This document shows, piece after piece, positions 14,470-22,044 of a stretch of DNA of 28,356 bases. The stretch lies in contig CABSMX010000015.1 in assembly GCA_902478945.1 (NCBI GenBank), positions 1 through 28,356 on the forward strand. Reading direction: 5' to 3'. Made by a program: the position numbers and the translations under genes. Below the pieces are notes generated by a model that searched no databases, was not told the DNA's origin, and saw only the letters and a program-made list of their open reading frames with translations. Source of the DNA: an uncultured Collinsella sp. Lineage in GTDB: Bacteria; Actinomycetota; Coriobacteriia; Coriobacteriales; Coriobacteriaceae. The number at the start of each line of letters is the position of its first letter. The first letter of the stretch is position 1.

Positions 14470-16896
14470 ATGAATAAGATCTTCGACAACAAGCAGGAGT
14501 TTACCGAGCTCTATCGCGATGCCGTCATGAGCATCAGCGGCAAGAGCGTCGAGGCCGCCAGCGACCTGGACCGCTTTAACGCCCTGGCCAAGCTCGTGGC
14601 CGAGAAGGCACGCACCGTTGCCACCAAGAGTGACGCCCGTGTGACCGCCGAGGGCAAGAAGCGCGTGTACTACTTCTCGATCGAGTTTTTGATCGGCCGC
14701 CTGCTCGACAACTACCTGCTCAACTTTGGCGTGCGCGACATGGTCGCCGAGGCGCTCGACGACATGGGCTTCGACCTGTCCGTCATCGAGAACCAGGAGC
14801 CCGATCCGGCGCTGGGCAACGGTGGCTTGGGCCGTCTGGCCGCATGCTTCCTGGATTCCATGGCAGCCGAGGGCATTGCCGGCTACGGCAACGGCATGCG
14901 CTACCGCTACGGCCTGTTTAAGCAGGAGATCGTCAACGGCAGCCAGGTCGAGGCCACCGACGAGTGGCTCACCCACGGCTATCCTTGGGAGGTCCGCCGT
15001 CAGGACAAGGCCGTGACCATCAAGTTTGGTGGCCATGTTGAGGGCTTTGAGGAGAACGGCCGCACGTTCTACCGCACGGTGGACACGCAGGACATCCTGG
15101 CCGTCCCCTATGACATCCCTGTTGTGGGCTATGCCGGCGAGACCGTCAACAAGCTGCGCGTCTGGGCCGCCGAGCCGGTCGAGGAGCACTTTGACCTTGA
15201 GGCCTTCAACCGCGGCGACTACGCCCTGGCCGACGCCGAGCGCGCCGAAGCCGAGGCCATCAGCGCCATCCTCTACCCCAACGACGCCGGCGAACACGGC
15301 CGTCTGCTGCGCCTGAAGCAGGAGTACCTGTTTGTCTCGGCCGGCATCTATAGCCTGCTCGACACCTTTGAGAAGGAGCACGGCGAGAACTGGGAGCTGC
15401 TGCCGCAGTTTGTGGCCATCCACACCAACGATACCCATCCCGCCATGTGCGGCCCCGAGCTCATGCGCATCCTCATCGACGAGAAGAAGCTCGAGTGGGA
15501 TGACGCCTGGAACATCGTGACGCAGGTCGTGAGCTACACCAACCACACCATCCTGCCCGAGGCCCTGGAGAAGTGGCCCATCGGCACGTTCTCCAAGCTC
15601 CTCCCCCGCGTGTACCAGATCATCGACGAGATCAGCCGTCGTTGGCACGAGTCGTTCGATACCACGCAGGAGGGCTGGCAGGAGCGTCTGCGCCAGACCG
15701 CCATCCTGTGGGACGGCGAGATTCGCATGGCCAACCTGTCTGTGATCTGCAGCCATAGCGTCAACGGCGTGGCCAAGATCCACTCCGACATCATCAAGAA
15801 CATCGTGCTCAAGGACTTCTATGCCTTGACGCCCGAGAAGTTCAACAACAAGACCAACGGCATCTCGCACCGTCGCTTCTTTGCCGAGGCCAACCCCACC
15901 TATGCCAAGCTCGTGACCGAGGCCATTGGCGATGGCTGGCTCAAGGACGCCTTTGAGCTGGAGAAACTCAAGGAGTTCCAGAACGACACCGAGTTCCTGA
16001 AGGCCGTGGGTGCCTCCAAGCGCGCCAACAAGGAGCGTCTGGCCGCCTACGTTAAGGCCGAGACCGGTCTGGTCATTGACCCCAACACCGTCTTCGATGT
16101 CCAGGTGAAGCGCTTCCACGCCTACAAGCGCCAGCTCATGAACATCATGAAGGTGATGGACATCTACAACCGTCGCATCGCCGATCCCAACTTCCACGTG
16201 ACGCCGACGACCTTCATCTTTAGCGGCAAGGCTGCCTCGAGCTACACCTTTGCCAAGGAGACCATCCGCCTCATTAACTCCGTTGCCGACGTTATCAACA
16301 ACGATGCCCGCGTGAACGAGGTCATGAAGGTCTGCTTTATCCCCAACTTCCGCGTGAGCAACGCCCAGCTCATCTACCCCGCCGCCGAGATCTCGGAGCA
16401 GATCTCCACGGCCGGCAAGGAGGCCTCGGGCACGTCCAACATGAAGCTCATGATGAACGGCGCCATTACGCTGGGCACCCTCGACGGCGCCAACATCGAG
16501 ATCGCCGACCTGGCCGGTCGCGAGAACGAGGCCATCTTTGGCCTGACCGCCCCCGAGGTCGAGCAGCTCTGGGCATCCAACAGCTACTTTGCGTGGGATA
16601 CCCTCAACGGCGACCGTGAGCGTCTGGGACGCGTGATGGACGAGCTCAAGGACAACACCTTTGCGGGTCTTTCGGGCAACTTCGAAAGCATCTACAACGA
16701 GCTCATGAACAACAACGACCCCGACCTGGTCATGGCCGACTTCCGCAGCTACGTGGATGCATGGGAAAAGCTCACGAACAGCTACGGCGACCAGGAGACC
16801 TGGAACCGCAAGGCCCTGCTCAACACCGCCTCCTCCGGCTGGTTCTCGAGTGACCGCACCATTCGCGAGTACCGCGACGAGATCTGGCACGCGTAA
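14470..16896 (+). CDS. glgP: glycogen/maltodextrin phosphorylase
   Basis: The 808-residue GT35 enzyme releases glucose-1-phosphate from non-reducing ends of alpha-1,4-glucans with phosphate and pyridoxal phosphate. Length is normal for the family. Seen: YYFSIEFLIGRLLDNYLLN near the start, EPDPALGNGGLGRLAACFLD, HTNDTHPAMCGPELMR, the VKRFHAYKRQLMN segment, and the PLP-binding lysine in EASGTSNMKLMMNGAITLG (Lys about residue 659). ATG 14470 was chosen because AAGGA lies just upstream; an ATG at 14422 in the same frame has only a very close AGGA. It lies between the branching enzyme and the synthesis genes, so making and breaking down glycogen are encoded in one operon. Confidence 0.95.
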   Translation: MNKIFDNKQEFTELYRDAVMSISGKSVEAASDLDRFNALAKLVAEKARTVATKSDARVTAEGKKRVYYFSIEFLIGRLLDNYLLNFGVRDMVAEALDDMGFDLSVIENQEPDPALGNGGLGRLAACFLDSMAAEGIAGYGNGMRYRYGLFKQEIVNGSQVEATDEWLTHGYPWEVRRQDKAVTIKFGGHVEGFEENGRTFYRTVDTQDILAVPYDIPVVGYAGETVNKLRVWAAEPVEEHFDLEAFNRGDYALADAERAEAEAISAILYPNDAGEHGRLLRLKQEYLFVSAGIYSLLDTFEKEHGENWELLPQFVAIHTNDTHPAMCGPELMRILIDEKKLEWDDAWNIVTQVVSYTNHTILPEALEKWPIGTFSKLLPRVYQIIDEISRRWHESFDTTQEGWQERLRQTAILWDGEIRMANLSVICSHSVNGVAKIHSDIIKNIVLKDFYALTPEKFNNKTNGISHRRFFAEANPTYAKLVTEAIGDGWLKDAFELEKLKEFQNDTEFLKAVGASKRANKERLAAYVKAETGLVIDPNTVFDVQVKRFHAYKRQLMNIMKVMDIYNRRIADPNFHVTPTTFIFSGKAASSYTFAKETIRLINSVADVINNDARVNEVMKVCFIPNFRVSNAQLIYPAAEISEQISTAGKEASGTSNMKLMMNGAITLGTLDGANIEIADLAGRENEAIFGLTAPEVEQLWASNSYFAWDTLNGDRERLGRVMDELKDNTFAGLSGNFESIYNELMNNNDPDLVMADFRSYVDAWEKLTNSYGDQETWNRKALLNTASSGWFSSDRTIREYRDEIWHA

Positions 16897-16931
16897 AGGC
16901 GCGCGAGCTCCCTTTGCCGCACGGCATTATT

Positions 16932-16962
16932 CGACGGGCGCGACGCTGCGCCGCGCCCGTCG
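16932..16962. repeat. strong hairpin between glgP and glgC
   Basis: CGACGGGCGCG (16932-16942) pairs perfectly with CGCGCCCGTCG (16952-16962) around a 9-nt loop, 36 nt after the glgP stop and 40 nt before glgC. There is no U-run. It may mark an RNA-processing point or partial terminator separating expression of the two halves of the operon. Confidence 0.55.
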
Positions 16963-17002
16963 CTAATGGGTTTAGGAACATCGATGACAGAAGGAGAAAT
17001 CG

Positions 17003-18151
17003 ATGAGTAAGAAAGAATGCATCGCGATGCTCCTCGCAGGAGGACAGGGCAGCCGATTGGGGGCACTCACCCAAAAGATCGCCAAGCCGGCGGTTAGCTT
17101 TGGTGGCAAGTTCCGCATTATCGACTTTTCGCTGTCCAACTGCTCCAACTCGGGCATCGACACGGTGGGCGTTCTGACGCAGTACCGTCCCTACCTGCTG
17201 CATGCCTATGTGGGCTCCGGCGAGGCGTGGGACCTGGACAGCCGTGACGGCGGCGTGTCGATTCTGCCGCCGTACGAGACGCAGACCGGCGGCGCCTGGT
17301 ATGCGGGCACGGCCGACGCCATTACGCAGAACCTCGACTACATCAAGGCCAACGACCCCAAGTACGTCCTGATTCTTTCGGGCGATCACCTGTATCGCAT
17401 GGACTACCGCAAGATGCTCAAGACGCACATTGAGAACAACGCCGACCTCACGGTGAGCGTTATGCCCGTGCCGTGGGAGGAGGCCAGCCGCTTTGGCATC
17501 CTGACCACCGACCCCGAGGACGGCCGCATCACCAAGTTCACCGAGAAGCCCGAGAAGCCCGATTCGAACCTCGCGTCCATGGGCATCTACATCTTCTCGG
17601 CCGACGTGCTGATCGAGGCGCTCGAGGAGGACGCTCTGGACCAGCGCTCGAGCCACGACTTTGGCAAGGACATCATCCCCAAGCTGCTCGGCGAGAACAA
17701 GCGCCTGTACAGCTACGAGTTCCACGGCTTTTGGAAGGACGTCGGCACTATCGCAAGCTTCCACGAGACCTCGATGGACCTGCTGGGCAACAACCCCGAG
17801 TTCGATTTGTTTGACAAGAACTTCCCCATCATGTCTAACATCACCACGCGTCCGCCGCACTACATTGGTCCGGACGGCCGCCTGGACGACTGCCTGGTCT
17901 CCAACGGCTGCAAGATCTACGGCACCGCTCGCCACTCGATCCTTTCGACCGATGTCATCATCGAGGAGCGCGCCGTGGTCGAGGACTCCGTGCTGCTGCC
18001 GGGTGCGCACGTTAAGAGCGGCGCGCACATCTGCCGCGCTATTTTGGGCGAGAACTCCACGGTCGAAGAGGGCGTGAAGCTCGGCTCTGTCGATACCACC
18101 AAGGATACGGCCGTCGTTGGAAATGACGTCGTTATCGGGAAGGGGGAATGA
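17003..18151 (+). CDS. glgC: glucose-1-phosphate adenylyltransferase (ADP-glucose pyrophosphorylase), catalytic subunit
   Basis: The 382-residue enzyme makes ADP-glucose and pyrophosphate from ATP and glucose-1-phosphate, the committed step of glycogen synthesis. Seen: the nucleotide-binding loop LLAGGQGSRLGALT (about residues 10-23), KPAVSFGGKFRIIDF, YAGTADAITQNL, LSGDHLYRMDY, the sugar-phosphate-binding EKPEKP near residue 180 and FWKDVGTI. A C-terminal left-handed beta-helix of hexapeptide repeats follows from about residue 290. AAGGAG six nt before the ATG fixes the start. glgD begins 4 nt after the stop, so the two are likely translated together and may form a hetero-oligomer as in Firmicutes. 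Confidence 0.96.
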   Translation: MSKKECIAMLLAGGQGSRLGALTQKIAKPAVSFGGKFRIIDFSLSNCSNSGIDTVGVLTQYRPYLLHAYVGSGEAWDLDSRDGGVSILPPYETQTGGAWYAGTADAITQNLDYIKANDPKYVLILSGDHLYRMDYRKMLKTHIENNADLTVSVMPVPWEEASRFGILTTDPEDGRITKFTEKPEKPDSNLASMGIYIFSADVLIEALEEDALDQRSSHDFGKDIIPKLLGENKRLYSYEFHGFWKDVGTIASFHETSMDLLGNNPEFDLFDKNFPIMSNITTRPPHYIGPDGRLDDCLVSNGCKIYGTARHSILSTDVIIEERAVVEDSVLLPGAHVKSGAHICRAILGENSTVEEGVKLGSVDTTKDTAVVGNDVVIGKGE

Positions 18152-18155
18152 TCCG

Positions 18156-19283
18156 ATGATCAATCGCAAGGCCATCGGTTACATCACCGCTAACTACTCT
18201 TCGACCTACGGCAGCGTCCTGCTCAAGGACCGCCCCATCGCGTCCGTTCCGTTTTTGGGCCGCTACCGCCTGATCGACTTTCCGCTGTCCAACATGATGA
18301 ATGCCGGCATCAAGACCGTCGGTGTCGTCATGCCGGGTAACTACCGCTCGCTGATCGACCACGTGGGCTCGGGCAAGGACTGGGGCTTGGACCGCAAGAA
18401 GGGCGGCCTGTTCATGGTGCCAGGCAACGCGTATGGCACCACCAAGGGCGGCATGCGCTTCCTGCTGCGCGACATCATCTCCAACAAGACGCTGTTCCAG
18501 CGCTCGGAGAATCCCTATGTCGTGATGATGGGCACCAACATCATCTTTAACATGGACCTCAACACCATCATCGAGGCGCACGAGAACTCCGGTGCCCAGA
18601 TGACCGTGGTGTACTGCAAGGCCACGCGCAATGTCGAAGACGAGACCAAACTCGAGATTAACGAGAACGGCCGCCTGACGGGCGTGAGTGCCGGCGTCGC
18701 GTACGGCGACAACGCCTCCATGGACTGCTGCATCGTCAACCGCGAGACGCTCCTCGAGATTATCGACCACTACCAGGCTGCCGACTATCTGGACCTGCTC
18801 GAGGCACTCCAGGGCGACTTTGGCAACATCGACGTGTGCAGCTACGAGTACAAGGGCGAGGTCGTGGGCGTGTTTAGCGAGAAGTCGCTGTATCGCCGCA
18901 GCATGGACCTGCTCGACCAGACCGTGGCCGACCAGCTCTTCGATCCCGAGCGCCCGATCCTGACTAAGGCCCACGACGTGCCGCCTTCGCGCTATGCGAC
19001 CGGTAGCCACGCGTGCAACTCGATCATCTCGGCCGGCTGCATCATCAAGGGCACCGTGCGCAACTCGATCCTGTCACGCGGCGTCGTGGTCGAGGAAGGT
19101 GCGTCGGTCACCAACTCGATCATCAACCAGAGCTGCATCATCAAGAGCGGCGCACGCGTCGAGAACGCCATCCTGGACAAGAACAACGTGGTCCCCACCA
19201 ACACCGAGCTTCGCGGCACGCCCGAGAACATCCTGGTGCTGGGCAAGGCTCCGTTAACTTCCGACACCACCATCGTACGTTAA
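18156..19283 (+). CDS. glgD: GlgD, ADP-glucose pyrophosphorylase-like regulatory/structural subunit
   Basis: The 375-residue paralogue of GlgC keeps the overall fold (FLGRYRLIDFPLSNMMNAGI, VGSGKDWGLDR, C-terminal hexapeptide beta-helix NSIISAGCIIKGTVRNSILS). It lacks the GlgC nucleotide loop G-G-x-G-x-R-L, which reads ITANYSSTYGSVLL here, and lacks the EKP sugar-phosphate motif. In Firmicutes GlgD is known to have little or no activity alone but to activate GlgC in a heterotetramer. The same role is inferred here from the loss of active-site motifs and coupling to glgC. The ATG at 18156 has AGGGGG 9 nt upstream; a TTG at 18117 lies inside glgC and is unlikely. Confidence 0.93.
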   Translation: MINRKAIGYITANYSSTYGSVLLKDRPIASVPFLGRYRLIDFPLSNMMNAGIKTVGVVMPGNYRSLIDHVGSGKDWGLDRKKGGLFMVPGNAYGTTKGGMRFLLRDIISNKTLFQRSENPYVVMMGTNIIFNMDLNTIIEAHENSGAQMTVVYCKATRNVEDETKLEINENGRLTGVSAGVAYGDNASMDCCIVNRETLLEIIDHYQAADYLDLLEALQGDFGNIDVCSYEYKGEVVGVFSEKSLYRRSMDLLDQTVADQLFDPERPILTKAHDVPPSRYATGSHACNSIISAGCIIKGTVRNSILSRGVVVEEGASVTNSIINQSCIIKSGARVENAILDKNNVVPTNTELRGTPENILVLGKAPLTSDTTIVR

Positions 19284-19314
19284 CGTTGGCACCGCAACAT
19301 CGCTCGTAACATGT

Positions 19315-19350
19315 AGAATAGCCGCCCGGTTAGCGCCAGGCGGCTATTCT
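19315..19350. repeat. hairpin between glgD and glgA
   Basis: AGAATAGCCGCC (19315-19326) pairs perfectly with GGCGGCTATTCT (19339-19350) around a 12-nt loop. It lies 31 nt after glgD and ends 12 nt before the glgA ribosome-binding site. Without a U-run it looks more like an mRNA-stability or attenuation element than a full terminator. Confidence 0.55.
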
Positions 19351-19373
19351 CGAATTGCAACATGGGAGACAAT

Positions 19374-21614
19374 ATGGCAGATTCCAGCAAAAAGATGCAG
19401 ATCGTGTTTGCCTCGGCCGAGTGCGCACCGTTTGTTAAGACCGGTGGCCTGGGCGACGTGGCGGGCTCGCTGCCCGCGGCGCTCGTGCGCGCCGGCGCTG
19501 AGGTTATCGTGATGGTGCCCAAGTACGCCACAATCAAGGACGAGTACAAGGCGCAGATGGAGCACTTCTCCGATTTTTACGTGAGCCTGGGCTGGCGTAA
19601 TGAGTACTGCGGGCTCGAGAAGCTCGAGCACGACGGCGTCACCTATATGTTCATCGACAACGAGCGTTACTTTGCGCGCGACTATCCGTACGGCTTCTTT
19701 GATGACGGTGAGCGCTTTGCGTTCTTCTCCAAGGCCATCACCGAGAGCCTGCAGCACCTGCCGGCCGGCTTTGAGTGCGACATCCTGCATTGCAATGACT
19801 GGCAGACGGCACTGGCGCCCGTGTTCTTGCGCGAGTTCTACCAGGGCCTGCCGCTGTACGACCGCGTCAAGACCGTGTTCTCGATCCACAACGTGGCGTT
19901 CCAGGGCCAGTTCAGCGACACCGTGTTGGAGGACATCCTGGGCGTGGCGCATATTCCGGCGGCGGCCTCGCAGCTGCGTTGCGACGCCTGCAGCATCAAC
20001 TACATGCTGGGCGCGCTGCGCTATGCCGATGCCATCACCACGGTGAGCCCCACCTATGCCAACGAGATCCAGACGCCCGAGTTTGGCGAGGGCCTGGACG
20101 GCGTGCTGCGTGAGCGCTCCTATGCGCTGCAGGGAATTTTGAACGGCATTGACGTGGCGGGCTTTGACCCGGCGACCGACAAGCGCATTGCCGCCAACTA
20201 CACCGTGGAGGACCGTTCTGGTAAGGCCGTGTGCAAGGCCAAGCTGCAGGAAGAGCTGGGGCTCGAAGTTCGCGACGACCGTCCGCTCATGGTGATGGTC
20301 ACGCGCCTGACGCGCCAGAAGGGCATGGACCTGGTCATGTATGCGCTCGACCGCATCCTGGCCGGCGGCGTGCAGGTGGCCGTGCTGGGCACCGGCGACC
20401 GCGACTACGAGGACGGCCTGCGCTACTTCCAGGACAAGTACCCCGGCACCATGGCCGCACGCATCGAGTTCGATCCCGCGCTGTCGCAGCGTATGTATGC
20501 CGCAGCCGACATGTTCCTGATGCCTTCGAAGTTTGAGCCCTGCGGCCTGTCGCAGATCATCGCCATGCGCTACGGTACTCTGCCCATCGTGCGCGAGACC
20601 GGCGGCCTGAAGGACACGGTGATCCCGTATAACGAGTTTACCGGCGAGGGCACGGGTTTCTCGTTTAGTAACTTTAACGGCGACGAGATGGGCGACGCCG
20701 TGTTCCGTGCGGCGCGCCTGTTCTGGGATAACCGCAACGCTTGGAACCAGCTGGTCACGCAGGCCATGAGCCAGGACTTTAGCTGGACGCGCTCGGCCGA
20801 TAAGTATCTGGACCTGTACTTCTTCATGCATCCGGAGATTGAGAGGCCTGCGGCTGTTGTCGACGAGCCTGAGGCAGTTGCTGAGTCGGTGGCCGCTGAG
20901 GAGCCCAAGGCTGAGGAGAAGCCGGCTGCGAAGCGTACGGCAAAGAAGACCACGACTCGTAAGACGACGGCTAAGAAGACCACGACCACGAAGGCCGCTG
21001 CGAGCAAGGCTGCGACTGCGAGCAAGGCCACCGCTGCCAAGGCAACGACCACGCGCAAGCGTACGACCGCCGCTGCCAAGAAGGCCGCCGAGGCCGAGGC
21101 TGCTCCCGAGGTAAAGGCTGAGGCTGCCGCCGAGGCAAAGCCTGCGGCAAAGGCTCCGGCCAAGACCGCTGCCAAGAAGACGACCGCGACCAAGAGCACG
21201 ACCGCCAAGAAGACCACGGCTACGAAGTCGACGACCAAGAAGGCCGCCACGACCTTGGCGGCCGCAAAGGCTGCCGCCAAGGTCGAGGAGACGCCTGCCG
21301 AGTCCAAGGCGGAGGCAACCGTCGAGGTCAAGCCCGCCGCCAAGACCACCACGCGCAAGCGCGCTACGACGACGGTCAAAAAGGCCACGGCCAAGACCGC
21401 TGCTCCCAAGGCAGAGGCTAAGGTCGAGGAAAAGCCCGCAGTAAAGGCCGAGCCGGCACCGAAGGCCGCCGAAGTCAAGACCGCTCCGAAGGCTACGGCA
21501 AAGTCAGAGCCTGCCAAGGAGGCCTCAGTCTCCCCCGCCGCTCCGGCCGAGGAAAAGGCTCCGACCAAAAAGACCTCAGTCCGCAAGGCAACGGCCACCC
21601 GCAAGCGCCGCTAA
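19374..21614 (+). CDS. glgA: glycogen synthase with very long basic Lys/Ala/Thr-rich tail
   Basis: Residues ~1-490 are a normal bacterial GT5 glycogen synthase that adds glucose from ADP-glucose to alpha-1,4 chains. It has the ADP-glucose loop KTGGLGDVAGSLP (Lys22), CDILHCNDWQTAL, VFSIHNVAFQGQF, the MVTRLTRQKGMDLV region, and EPCGLSQIIAMRYGTLPIVR with the catalytic Glu near 387. About 255 more residues follow, low in complexity and rich in Lys, Ala, Thr, Pro and Glu with repeats such as KKTTATKSTT and KTAAKK. This resembles histone H1/AlgP-type tails and makes the protein about half longer than usual. The ATG at 19374 has GGGAG 5-6 nt upstream; ATG 19362 precedes that site. A terminator follows, so this ends the glg operon. 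Confidence 0.95.
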   Translation: MADSSKKMQIVFASAECAPFVKTGGLGDVAGSLPAALVRAGAEVIVMVPKYATIKDEYKAQMEHFSDFYVSLGWRNEYCGLEKLEHDGVTYMFIDNERYFARDYPYGFFDDGERFAFFSKAITESLQHLPAGFECDILHCNDWQTALAPVFLREFYQGLPLYDRVKTVFSIHNVAFQGQFSDTVLEDILGVAHIPAAASQLRCDACSINYMLGALRYADAITTVSPTYANEIQTPEFGEGLDGVLRERSYALQGILNGIDVAGFDPATDKRIAANYTVEDRSGKAVCKAKLQEELGLEVRDDRPLMVMVTRLTRQKGMDLVMYALDRILAGGVQVAVLGTGDRDYEDGLRYFQDKYPGTMAARIEFDPALSQRMYAAADMFLMPSKFEPCGLSQIIAMRYGTLPIVRETGGLKDTVIPYNEFTGEGTGFSFSNFNGDEMGDAVFRAARLFWDNRNAWNQLVTQAMSQDFSWTRSADKYLDLYFFMHPEIERPAAVVDEPEAVAESVAAEEPKAEEKPAAKRTAKKTTTRKTTAKKTTTTKAAASKAATASKATAAKATTTRKRTTAAAKKAAEAEAAPEVKAEAAAEAKPAAKAPAKTAAKKTTATKSTTAKKTTATKSTTKKAATTLAAAKAAAKVEETPAESKAEATVEVKPAAKTTTRKRATTTVKKATAKTAAPKAEAKVEEKPAVKAEPAPKAAEVKTAPKATAKSEPAKEASVSPAAPAEEKAPTKKTSVRKATATRKRR

Positions 21615-21646
21615 TCCGGACGATTAAAACTTAATCCTCAACTCAA

Positions 21647-21690
21647 AAGAGGGCGCCCCAACCAGGCGCCCTCTTCTTGGTTAAACTTCT
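21647..21690 (+). terminator. rho-independent terminator of the glg operon
   Basis: AAGAGGGCGCC (21647-21657) pairs with GGCGCCCTCTT (21665-21675) around a 7-nt loop; the downstream sequence is T-rich but not an unbroken run. It lies 33 nt after the glgA stop. Confidence 0.75.
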
Positions 21691-21706
21691 CTTATTAAAA
21701 GAGGGC

Positions 21707-21838
21707 CGGTTTACTACGACAAAATGGCTCTGGCCGACCACGGCGAGTAATCTTCGAAATTGACAACGCTTCTATCTGCGGTTTTAATATCACCAAAATG
21801 ACTATGGTTGAGATCATTCAATTTGTCGTAGTAAACCG
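21707..21838. repeat. 17-bp inverted repeats flanking a promoter-bearing segment (possible inverton)
   Basis: CGGTTTACTACGACAAA at 21707-21723 is matched exactly by its reverse complement at 21822-21838. The 98 bp between them contain a good plus-strand sigma-A-like promoter: TTGACA (21760-21765), 17-bp spacer, TTTAAT (21783-21788), pointing at the GH13-GH77 gene 207 bp beyond the right repeat. This layout matches known invertible promoters, but a non-mobile palindromic repeat (MITE or REP-like) is equally possible. On the minus strand the segment also reads as a ~45-residue open frame without a start codon (ending NFEDYSPWSARAILS and two stops), which could be a gene remnant. No recombinase gene is in the window. 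Confidence 0.5.
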
Positions 21839-21954
21839 AAGTACTTTTGTTTGGCTACAAATAGTATCGGTATAGGCGTTTTTGAATATCACGATAATTT
21901 GGATGCTAAAACGATTTTCTAGGACAACCGTTCGCCGATAATGAGCGGCTGTAG

Positions 21955-22021
21955 TTTATACAACTAAAGTGCAACGATATACTTAAATACTGTGCGTTAA
22001 GCCCATGGCCCGTTGGCCATG
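21955..22021 (+). promoter_or_regulatory. second promoter candidate and hairpin before the GH13-GH77 gene
   Basis: TTTATA (21955-21960), a 17-bp spacer and TATACT (21978-21983) make a plausible promoter 61 nt before the ATG. An inverted repeat CATGGCC-CGTT-GGCCATG (22004-22021) lies between it and the gene and could be an operator or leader hairpin. Confidence 0.45.
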
Positions 22022-22044
22022 ACTGTATAGAACTGGACCGTACT

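Noticed and set aside
14350..16890. 846-residue open frame on the strand opposite glgP
   Set aside because: It is a mirror of the high-GC glgP codon pattern, with low-complexity Val/Leu/Gly/Asp composition and no recognisable domain. Similar long antisense frames lie opposite glgB, glgC, glgD and glgA.
20935..21610. Tandem-like repeats suggesting a CRISPR or minisatellite array
   Set aside because: The repeats are in-frame Lys/Ala/Thr codons of the GlgA tail, irregular in length, and without repeat-spacer structure.
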